Source of the DNA: Limnochordia bacterium
GTDB lineage: Bacteria; Bacillota; Limnochordia; Darwinibacteriales; B1SED10-159
DNA: 7,763 bases
Reading direction: 5' to 3'
NCBI GenBank assembly: GCA_007132255.1
Contig: SLOZ01000122.1
Span: forward strand, 1-7,763
Part shown: one piece after another, positions 1 through 5,087 of the stretch
How positions within the stretch are numbered: the stretch's first letter is position 1
Layout of the letters: every line of letters begins with the position of its first letter
Translations under genes and position numbers: made by a program
The notes under the pieces: generated by a model
Told to the model about the DNA's origin: nothing
Databases searched by the model: none
Seen by the model: the letters and a program-made list of their open reading frames with translations, nothing else

Positions 1-28
1 GCTTCTGCGGTTTTGCGCGCCTTTTTTT
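1..28 (+). terminator. Possible 3' end of an upstream intrinsic terminator
   Basis: A run of seven T (22-28) directly follows a GC-rich stretch (GCGCGCC, 15-21). This resembles the descending arm and U-tract of a terminator for a gene to the left. The ascending arm is not clearly visible inside the window and would have to lie mostly outside it, so the call is tentative. Confidence 0.22.
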
Positions 29-167
29 GGCCAGATGGTTTTCTCACAGCGAACTATGTTCTGTAAACACTGCGTTTGGGTTGTTCCTGTTTGTCAGCGC
101 TGTTGCTGACTACATGGAAGCAGCGACGAGGCAGAGAGCAGAACATGGGTTCACGCAACAACCATCT

Positions 168-173
168 AGGAGG
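168..173 (+). promoter_or_regulatory. Ribosome binding site that points to a CTG start for the GTPase
   Basis: A perfect AGGAGG lies at 168-173. In the GTPase frame the stop TAG at 167-169 overlaps it, and the only start-like codon at usable distance is CTG at 182-184 (8-base spacer). The next candidate, GTG at 242, is 68 bases away and has no Shine-Dalgarno sequence of its own. The site therefore argues for initiation at CTG. Confidence 0.75.
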
Positions 174-181
174 AATTCCAA

Positions 182-1534
182 CTGAAACCGAAACATCAAA
201 ATAAGCGCAGTCGCCGTTTCGCCAACCAAACGCTGCCCGCCGTGACCACGGGTATCGCTGCTGGTGTTGTCCAGCGCCATGCCAGAATTTGGGTCAATGG
301 CACCATGGTGCCCTGTCTGCTGCCCGGTACCGGCAGCTTGAAGAATCAGGCGAGCCGCGAAGATGACAAGCGGCCTGTGGTGGTTGGCGACACGGTGGAC
401 TTAGCAGCATCCGGCACCCATGAATACATTGTTCAAGGGGTTCAACCGCGACAAACATTGTTGGAACGAGGCAATCGAAAGCAGCCAGGCGAACGGATTC
501 CCGTGGCGGCCAACGCCGACACGGTGCTCATCGTGCGTGACATTCGTACCCCCTGGGATTCGGGCTTTATCGAGCAGTGCGTAACGGCCGCCCGCAGGGC
601 AGGCCTGCAGGCTCTGCTCTGTGTTCACAAGACGGATCTGGCAGCACCCAGCATCGTTGCGTGGGAGCAAACGCACTGGCAGTATCTAGCGGCTGTCAAT
701 GTCGAGGTGCATTTTTCCTCGGTCCAAGATTCCAGCCATTGGCTGCAGCCACTGCAGAGGCGGTTGGCCGGTCACAAGGTTGTGATTGTAGGACCGCCGG
801 GAGCCGGCAAGAGCACCCTCCTGGCTGCTCTAACAGCAAGCGAGATTCCCAGCCAGCCCAAGCCAACGACAAACCCCTCACTGCAGCCAACGGCCAACGG
901 TTGGTTTGTGGACACACCGGGCTTCAAGGACATGGCCTTGGCACCGTTGGCAGACGAAGAGCTAGCACCGCTGTTTCCGCACATTTACCAACTGCAGGAC
1001 CAGTGCCATTTTGCCACCTGCACACACCGACACGAACCACACTGTGCTGTGAAGGAAGCGGTGCAGCGGGGCGAACTAGGAAGAGAGACCGTGGTACTGC
1101 TGCAGCGCCTGCGAGCCGATGGGGCAGCGGAGGGCACGGGAGTGACTGTCCAGCCCAAACAACGCAATCACCCGGATTATACCAAGGAGGCCTGCAGCGA
1201 AAGCTTTACGTGCTGCCACTGCGGTAGCTTAGTGGTCCCAGAAGCCGCTGGGACACGGCACCGCAACCACTGTCCCCACTGTCTGTGCAGCACCCACGTG
1301 GATGACAAGCCGGGAGATCGTGCCTCTCTGTGCGGTGGTGTCATGGATCCCGTATCCGTTTGGGTACGTAAGGACGGCGAGTGGGCCCTGATTCACCGCT
1401 GCCGCCAGTGCGGTGAACTGCACTCCAATCGCATCGCTGCCGACGATAACACGATGCTGCTTTTATCCTTGGCAGTCAAACCCCTGTCATCACCGCCGTT
1501 TCCCCTGAGCAGCTTGTCCCTGGGCGGCGTTTGA
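182..1534 (+). CDS. rsgA: RsgA-like ribosome-assembly GTPase fused to an RNHCP domain
   Basis: Predicted 450-residue protein. RsgA-family enzymes are circularly permuted GTPases that act late in 30S subunit maturation in the cytoplasm. The sequence shows a basic N-terminal tail (1-20, KPKHQNKRSRR), an OB-fold-like segment (about 22-95), then motifs in permuted order: G4 HKTD (149-152), G1 GPPGAGKST (204-212), G3 DTPG (244-247). The RsgA zinc site follows, with C275, C280, H282 and C288. An added domain at about 340-440 matches the RNHCP family: CxxC at 344/347, RNHCP at 361-365, C384, CxxC at 407/410, then NR (416-417) and DDN. The P-loop (GPPGAGKST rather than GxSGVGKSS) and the switch region (PTTNPSLQPT) differ from textbook RsgA, so it may be a divergent paralogue. 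I chose CTG 182 from the AGGAGG spacing; GTG 242 would give 430 residues. A terminator follows at once, so it is probably the last or only gene of its unit. Confidence 0.85.
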   Translation: MKPKHQNKRSRRFANQTLPAVTTGIAAGVVQRHARIWVNGTMVPCLLPGTGSLKNQASREDDKRPVVVGDTVDLAASGTHEYIVQGVQPRQTLLERGNRKQPGERIPVAANADTVLIVRDIRTPWDSGFIEQCVTAARRAGLQALLCVHKTDLAAPSIVAWEQTHWQYLAAVNVEVHFSSVQDSSHWLQPLQRRLAGHKVVIVGPPGAGKSTLLAALTASEIPSQPKPTTNPSLQPTANGWFVDTPGFKDMALAPLADEELAPLFPHIYQLQDQCHFATCTHRHEPHCAVKEAVQRGELGRETVVLLQRLRADGAAEGTGVTVQPKQRNHPDYTKEACSESFTCCHCGSLVVPEAAGTRHRNHCPHCLCSTHVDDKPGDRASLCGGVMDPVSVWVRKDGEWALIHRCRQCGELHSNRIAADDNTMLLLSLAVKPLSSPPFPLSSLSLGGV

Positions 1535-1553
1535 ACGATTCGCAGCGGGTTCT

Positions 1554-1587
1554 AGAAACAGCAGAAGGATCTGCTGTTTCTTTTTTT
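1554..1587 (+). terminator. Intrinsic terminator after the GTPase gene
   Basis: A perfect 10-bp stem, GAAACAGCAG (1555-1564) with CTGCTGTTTC (1571-1580), has a 6-base loop (AAGGAT) and is followed by seven T (1581-1587). It lies 20 bases after the GTPase stop codon. It isolates that gene from the downstream acetyltransferase. Confidence 0.93.
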
Positions 1588-1636
1588 ACCTCGCATAGGC
1601 TGCTCAGATCGGGACCTGTGCGGACGTTGAGTGTGC

Positions 1637-1681
1637 GTTCGGAGTACAGTACTTGAACAGCGAATCAAGAAAACGCACAAT
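1637..1681 (+). promoter_or_regulatory. Candidate promoter with an overlapping dyad, upstream of the acetyltransferase
   Basis: TTGAAC (1653-1658) and CACAAT (1676-1681) are separated by 17 bases; each matches the sigma-70/sigma-A consensus at four of six positions. An imperfect dyad at 1637-1658 (GTTC..AGTAC, A, GTACT.GAAC) overlaps the -35 box and could be an operator. An independent promoter is expected here because a terminator precedes the region. The match is weak and the call rests mainly on position. Confidence 0.3.
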
Positions 1682-1781
1682 AGCCGCGAAGACTGCTGCA
1701 TCCTGCAGGAACAAAGGCGAGTGAGCCCGAACAGCATAGATATTGACATCCAACTTTGGTATTCAGGAGGTTCGAACAACT

Positions 1782-2924
1782 GTGCAGATCGAACGATTAG
1801 GCAAAGACGACTACCAAGAGTGTATTGACTTTATCAATATGGTGTTTAGCATGAGCAGTGGTCCTACCAATTTTCCAGAACTGCTGCCAGCCTACTACCA
1901 AGAAACCGAAGTTAGTATGCAGTGTCATTATGTCCTGCGTGAACATGGCGCCATTAAGGCCTTGGTGGGACTGTATCCGGGAACCGTCCGCATTGGTCGG
2001 GAAACACTGCGCCTAGCCCGCATTGGAGCTGTCTCAACGCATCCGTACAGTCAAGGCAAGGGGTATATGAAGACGCTGATGAACCACTGTATGAACGTCG
2101 TCCGCACAGAGTATGATATCTCGCATCTCGGTGGCCTGCGGCAGCGTTACTTGTACTTCGGCTACGAAAAGTGCGGTTATGTACCTGTATTCACGCTGAA
2201 TCGGCACAATCTGCGTCATAACGAACTGGCCGCTGAAGTTGTGTTGGAGGAGGTCTCCCAGGGCGATCCTGCGCTTATGGACGTTCTCAAGACAATTCAC
2301 GATGATCAACCGATTCGTGGTGAGCGGAGTTTGGCTGCGTTTTACCGCATCTGCCGTAATTGGTCCAACCACTTGTTCCTGGCTCGCGTCGCTGATGATA
2401 TTGTGGGCTATGCCGTTGTGGAAGCGGAGTTTAAGGGCATCTCAGAACTGATCGCAACCCGCAGCGAATTTGCCTTGGGTATAGCCCAGGCCGTACTCCA
2501 ACGCAGTGGGGGACAGTCGCTTGCTGTAACCCTTAATCCGGCGGCCTGCGACGACATCCGCCTCTTTGGTGCCTTTGCCGAAGATGTACGCGTGGATCAC
2601 GGGGGCAATTGGCAGATTGTCAATTGGCAAAAGACCTTGAGTGCGCTGGCCAAGGTAAAAAACCAAAATCTACCGCTGCCCAACGGCGAGGTGATCTTGG
2701 ACATCACGGATACAGCCTGCCTGTGTCTGCGGGTGGCTGATGGTAACGTATCGGTGACAGAGACCAAACAGCCAGCGGATCTATCTGGCAGTCCCAGTCA
2801 GATGGCGCGACTTCTCTTCGGCCCCCTGCAGCCGGGGATGGTGGATAGTTTACCGGCTCATTCGGGACTGCTGCAGGCGTGGTTACCACTGCCTTTGTAT
2901 CTGCCGCAGCAGGATCACGCATAA
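1782..2924 (+). CDS. GNAT N-acetyltransferase with Eis/SCP2-like C-terminal region
   Basis: Predicted 380-residue cytoplasmic enzyme expected to transfer acetyl from acetyl-CoA to an amine; the acceptor is not evident. The N-terminal GNAT fold shows the acetyl-CoA-binding strand and loop ARIGAVSTHP..SQGKGYMKTL (79-99), followed by LGGLRQRYLYFGYEKCGY (116-133), a pattern of Eis-like GNATs (COG4552). A second, more degenerate GNAT-like half follows (about 150-290). Residues about 300-370 (LDITD..LCLRV..G, SPSQMARLLFG) resemble the SCP2-like tail of Eis proteins, and the total length fits that three-part architecture. Start: GTG 1782 follows AGGAGG (1765-1770) with an 11-base spacer; the frame is open upstream, but an upstream TTG at 1743 has no ribosome binding site. 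Some Eis family members acetylate aminoglycosides, but nothing here shows that activity. The next gene lies 135 bases downstream on the same strand. Confidence 0.85.
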   Translation: MQIERLGKDDYQECIDFINMVFSMSSGPTNFPELLPAYYQETEVSMQCHYVLREHGAIKALVGLYPGTVRIGRETLRLARIGAVSTHPYSQGKGYMKTLMNHCMNVVRTEYDISHLGGLRQRYLYFGYEKCGYVPVFTLNRHNLRHNELAAEVVLEEVSQGDPALMDVLKTIHDDQPIRGERSLAAFYRICRNWSNHLFLARVADDIVGYAVVEAEFKGISELIATRSEFALGIAQAVLQRSGGQSLAVTLNPAACDDIRLFGAFAEDVRVDHGGNWQIVNWQKTLSALAKVKNQNLPLPNGEVILDITDTACLCLRVADGNVSVTETKQPADLSGSPSQMARLLFGPLQPGMVDSLPAHSGLLQAWLPLPLYLPQQDHA

Positions 2925-2944
2925 ACTGGCAGTTCGTTCCCCAA

Positions 2945-2988
2945 GCAAGGCCAGTGTCGCCAAGGCTTTTTGGTGGTTCTGGCCTTGC
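2945..2988 (+). repeat. Strong stem-loop between the acetyltransferase and peptidase genes
   Basis: GCAAGGCCAG (2945-2954) and CTGGCCTTGC (2979-2988) form a perfect 10-bp stem. A second short inner stem, CCAA (2960-2963) with TTGG (2970-2973), can form inside. No T-run follows on the plus strand (next bases GAGTGCGG), so it is not a standard intrinsic terminator. It may attenuate, stabilise or process a shared transcript. Confidence 0.6.
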
Positions 2989-3059
2989 GAGTGCGGCCAA
3001 CACCTTGTGCTTCCTGGAACCGAGAACAGCAGAGCCTAACTAACAAAGGAGAAGTGGTC

Positions 3060-4244
3060 ATGCTCATCAAAGAAAAACTGGACCAAGCCGTGGCTGTCCT
3101 CAACGAGATCGGCATTGATTGCTGGCTTACCTTTGTACGCGAAACGATAGAAATGATGGATCCGGCCATGCACTTTGTGGCGGGACGGGATGTGGTGTGG
3201 GGCGCTGTGTTCTTGGTGCACAACAGTGGCAGGAAGGTGGCTATCGTGGGCCAAGGAGACCATCTAGACTTTGTGGCATCGGGACTCTACGATGACGTCG
3301 TCACGTATACCCAGAGCTTGGCCGAGCCACTGTGCCAGCTTCTGCAGGATCTTGATCCCGGGAGCATTGCCATTAACTATGCAGTGGATAATCCCGCGGC
3401 CGATGGTTTGACCTTAGGGATGTATAAGCGGCTTAAGGGGTATCTGGAAGGGACACCCTATCCGGAGCGGTTTGTTTCGGCAGAGCCGGTGATCTCTAGA
3501 GTTCGCGGGCGGAAGACGCCGGAGGAACTGCGCCGCATGAAAGCAGCTGCGGTGGAGACCTTGGATATGTTTGGGATACTAACCCAGTGTATCCAGCCAG
3601 GGTGGACCTTGCGCGATATTTCCGAGTTCATGCACAACTTGATGCGTGAGCGCGGCGTTGGGCACGCGTGGAGCTATGAAGGGGATCCAGGGATTACCAG
3701 CGGTGATATGCCAGAAGGGCACGGTACTCCTGGCGATATCCCCATCCAGCCCGGCCATGTCCTGCGCCTAGATTTTGGCATTAAAAAAGACGGCTACTGT
3801 TCGGACCTGCAGCGAACGTGGTATCTTCTCAAAGCCGGTGAGACCACAGCGCCGCCGGAGGTAGAAGCTGCCTTCGCCGTGGTTCGGGAAGGCATCGAAA
3901 CAGCAGCAGCCATGCTGAAACCGGGCGTTTTGGGCTGGAAGGTGGATGAAGCTGTGCGCTCTGTTTTACGGAGGCACGGGTATCCGGAGTATCCTCACGC
4001 CTTAGGGCACCAGGTGGGTATCTGGGCTCACGACGGAGGCAGCATCCTCGGACCGCGCTGGGAACGCTATGGAGAGGCTCCCTACCAGCCGGTGGAGAAA
4101 GACCAAGTCTTTACCCTTGAGTTTTCCATCCAAACGCCGTATGGGCATGTGAGTCAAGAAGATATGGTCGTTGTCACGGAGCGTGGCTGCCAATATGTGG
4201 TGGAGCCACAGCAGGACCTTTGGCTCCTGCGTTTTGGGCACTGA
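3060..4244 (+). CDS. M24 family metallopeptidase (Xaa-Pro aminopeptidase/prolidase-like)
   Basis: Predicted 394-residue cytoplasmic enzyme, a usual length for PepQ/PepP-type M24 peptidases, which remove N-terminal residues next to proline or cleave Xaa-Pro dipeptides with two metal ions. Residues 1-about 145 form the creatinase-like N-terminal domain; about 155-380 form the pita-bread catalytic domain. The five metal ligands are all present: D238 (LDFG), D249 (SDLQRTW), H317 (ALGHQVG), E354 (TLEFS) and E367 (SQEDMVVV). H221 (EGHGTPGD) fits the conserved substrate-side histidine. Start: ATG 3060 has AGGAG (3047-3051) eight bases upstream; the in-frame GTG at 3054 is too close to that site. The family also includes creatinase-type hydrolases without peptidase activity, so the substrate is open. 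It is followed by a terminator-like hairpin and may be cotranscribed with the acetyltransferase. Confidence 0.88.
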   Translation: MLIKEKLDQAVAVLNEIGIDCWLTFVRETIEMMDPAMHFVAGRDVVWGAVFLVHNSGRKVAIVGQGDHLDFVASGLYDDVVTYTQSLAEPLCQLLQDLDPGSIAINYAVDNPAADGLTLGMYKRLKGYLEGTPYPERFVSAEPVISRVRGRKTPEELRRMKAAAVETLDMFGILTQCIQPGWTLRDISEFMHNLMRERGVGHAWSYEGDPGITSGDMPEGHGTPGDIPIQPGHVLRLDFGIKKDGYCSDLQRTWYLLKAGETTAPPEVEAAFAVVREGIETAAAMLKPGVLGWKVDEAVRSVLRRHGYPEYPHALGHQVGIWAHDGGSILGPRWERYGEAPYQPVEKDQVFTLEFSIQTPYGHVSQEDMVVVTERGCQYVVEPQQDLWLLRFGH

Positions 4245-4270
4245 AGCCAGGTGCGTTCTCGAGGCACCCC

Positions 4271-4367
4271 AACCAGTGGTGCCGGGAGCAGAACTGCGTT
4301 GGGGAACAAACAAGCAGGATAGGCCTCAAGCCTATCCTGCTCAGATTCCGGCAATCTGCCACTGGTT
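4271..4367. repeat. Long interrupted inverted repeat enclosing the convergent terminator
   Basis: AACCAGTGG (4271-4279) is complementary to CCACTGGTT (4359-4367). The adjoining TGCCGGGA (4280-4287) pairs with TTCCGGCA (4346-4353) with one G-U pair on the plus-strand RNA. The two arms make about 17 bp interrupted only by a 5-base bulge (4354-4358), and they surround the 12-bp hairpin at 4313-4341. The nested arrangement could give a stable RNA 3' end, a small RNA, or be a remnant of a short palindromic repeat element. Confidence 0.55.
4313..4341. terminator. Hairpin between convergent genes, probable bidirectional terminator
   Basis: AGCAGGATAGGC (4313-4324) and GCCTATCCTGCT (4330-4341) form a perfect 12-bp stem with a 5-base loop. 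It lies between the 3' ends of the M24 gene (plus) and the DUF5069 gene (minus). On the minus strand the stem is followed by a T-rich stretch (TGTTTGTTCC); on the plus strand no T-run follows, so termination there would be weaker or depend on other factors. Confidence 0.7.
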
Positions 4368-4385
4368 GTCATGCGCGGCTTCGCT

Positions 4386-4625
4386 TTAGCTTTTACGCTG
4401 GCGGACGGCGTCGAGGATTGCTTCATCGTCGTCGTAGGCGACAGCCAGTTCTTCAAAGCTTTTGGCGTCGATGCTCAATCGCTCCAAGAGCTGTTCGTCC
4501 AAGGGGCAGGGATACATGTACTCTCCCAAGGTGTCATTGTGCCGAGCCCGAGCTTTATCGATCATCCGAGGCAGCCAGGAAATGCCGCGCACCTGTAAGT
4601 CACCACTGCGGGGTGTGAAATCCAT
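4386..4625 (-). CDS. Small DUF5069-family protein, function unknown
   Basis: Predicted 79-residue soluble protein. The core RGISWLPRMIDKARA (13-27), then DTLGEYMYPCPLDEQLLERL (31-50) and a C-terminal helix with DDDEAILDAV (65-74), matches the DUF5069 pattern as I know it; no biochemical role is established for that family. At 79 residues it is shorter than many DUF5069 proteins, lacking the C-terminal extension, but it ends cleanly and shows no frameshift. There are no transmembrane segments or signal peptide. Start ATG at 4625 has AAAGGAG upstream with a 9-base spacer on the minus strand. It is a single gene divergent from the kinase cluster and convergent with the M24 gene. Plus-strand open frames overlapping it have no comparable family signature. 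Confidence 0.8.
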   Translation of the reverse strand: MDFTPRSGDLQVRGISWLPRMIDKARARHNDTLGEYMYPCPLDEQLLERLSIDAKSFEELAVAYDDDEAILDAVRQRKS

Positions 4626-4678
4626 GTTTACATTCTCCTTTCAGGTCAGGTAGGATTAGAAATAAGTGCTCATCATGG

Positions 4679-4730
4679 CCGCCCGGACAACGGTTGTCTG
4701 CATGGGACAGCTGCGGTCCCGCTACGGCGG
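4679..4730 (-). promoter_or_regulatory. Structured 5' leader of the DUF5069 gene (possible three-way junction)
   Basis: CCGCC (4679-4683) pairs with GGCGG (4726-4730) and encloses two hairpins: GACAA/TTGTC (4686-4698) and GGGAC/GTCCC (4704-4720). All pairings are Watson-Crick and so hold on the minus-strand transcript. If the -10 box at 4733-4738 is used, transcription would start near 4726-4727, so this fold would form the very 5' end of the mRNA. It could protect the 5' end or bind a regulator. Confidence 0.35.
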
Positions 4731-4732
4731 TC

Positions 4733-4759
4733 TTTATACTATTCGGCAAATAACAGCAA
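4733..4759 (-). promoter_or_regulatory. Candidate promoter of the DUF5069 gene
   Basis: On the minus strand, TATAAA (complement of 4733-4738; five of six to TATAAT) has TTGCTG (complement of 4754-4759) 15 bases upstream, a spacing shorter than usual. It would start a leader of about 100 bases. The -10 match is good and the -35 weak. Confidence 0.35.
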
Positions 4760-4776
4760 GTTCCTTAGGTACTTTT

Positions 4777-4808
4777 GAGCCAAACGCCAAGAACAGGCCG
4801 TTTGGCTC
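4777..4808. repeat. 10-bp inverted repeat in the divergent intergenic region
   Basis: GAGCCAAACG (4777-4786) and CGTTTGGCTC (4799-4808) are perfectly complementary with a 12-base interior. Neither strand has a T-run directly after the stem (CGTTATC on plus, AAAAGTACC on minus), so it does not look like a terminator. It could be an operator dyad or part of a structured RNA. Confidence 0.5.
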
Positions 4809-5058
4809 CGTTATCTAGTCCGGTCCTAGAGCACGTATAAACCTTGCGAACCGCTAGCTAAGACAACCCGTGGGAGACGCAGGCCAGCGACGGACAACTC
4901 CTTGACCAGGAGTTTCTGGGACCACACCGGCACGAGTCTGGCGTTAGGATGAGGAATATGGCGGTTCGGGGCACTTTATTATTGCTCAGCACGGTCCCCG
5001 GAAACTACGATCTAAACTGGGGTATTCTTTCATTATTTGCATCAGGGTACAGTAAGCT

Positions 5059-5072
5059 GTGTCGATCGACAC
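5059..5072. promoter_or_regulatory. Perfect 14-bp palindrome, candidate operator before the kinase gene
   Basis: GTGTCGATCGACAC reads the same on both strands. It ends one base before the AAGGAGG ribosome binding site (5074-5080) of the kinase. The position suits binding of a dimeric repressor that blocks transcription or initiation of the sugar cluster. No regulator gene is visible in the window to pair with it. Confidence 0.45.
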
Positions 5073-5073
5073 G

Positions 5074-5080
5074 AAGGAGG
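5074..5080 (+). promoter_or_regulatory. Ribosome binding site fixing a TTG start for the kinase
   Basis: AAGGAGG at 5074-5080 lies seven bases before TTG 5088-5090. The resulting protein begins MQYFLGVDGGGSKT, placing the phosphate-binding loop at the usual distance from the N-terminus. The in-frame TTG at 5037 would put this site inside the coding region. Confidence 0.8.
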
Positions 5081-5087
5081 GAAACCA

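Larger units (their letters stand above)
4626..5087. other. Divergent intergenic region of about 460 bases with several inverted repeats
   Basis: I see no credible coding sequence here. It holds the 5' leader of the DUF5069 gene (to about 4727), a 10-bp hairpin at 4777-4808, a 7-bp hairpin at 4896-4914 (AACTCCT/AGGAGTT), a short TCTAG/CTAGA hairpin near 4814-4830, and the 14-bp palindrome before the kinase. No recognisable T-box, riboswitch or 6S RNA signature could be assigned by eye. A weak promoter-like pair for the kinase, TTGCTC (4982-4987) and TACGAT (5006-5011) with 18-base spacing, is the best I found and is not convincing. Confidence 0.5.

Noticed and set aside
93..110. A 6-bp hairpin (GTCAGC/GCTGAC) in the GTPase 5' region.
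   Set aside because: It is short, has no U-tract, and no riboswitch or T-box motif is near it; it could easily be chance.
114..185. A 23-codon frame (ATG 114 to TGA 183-185) whose stop overlaps the proposed CTG start as CTGA, hinting at a leader peptide with translational coupling.
   Set aside because: ATG 114 has no Shine-Dalgarno sequence and the peptide is unremarkable; the overlap is probably chance.
577..1227. A long open frame on the plus strand inside the GTPase gene, in another frame.
   Set aside because: It has no ribosome binding site and no recognisable family pattern, while the overlapping frame carries clear GTPase motifs.
1743..1765. A perfect TTGACA (1743-1748) before the acetyltransferase gene.
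   Set aside because: At 16-18 bases downstream lies the AGGAGG ribosome binding site, not a -10 box, so it cannot serve as the promoter in this position.
1769..1777. GGTTCGAAC, the typical T-arm sequence of a tRNA.
   Set aside because: There are no matching acceptor, D or anticodon arms around it, and it overlaps the ribosome binding site and start region of the acetyltransferase.
4220..4618. Plus-strand frames across the convergent junction and the DUF5069 gene.
   Set aside because: They run through the terminator hairpin and antisense to a recognised family, with no plausible ribosome binding site.
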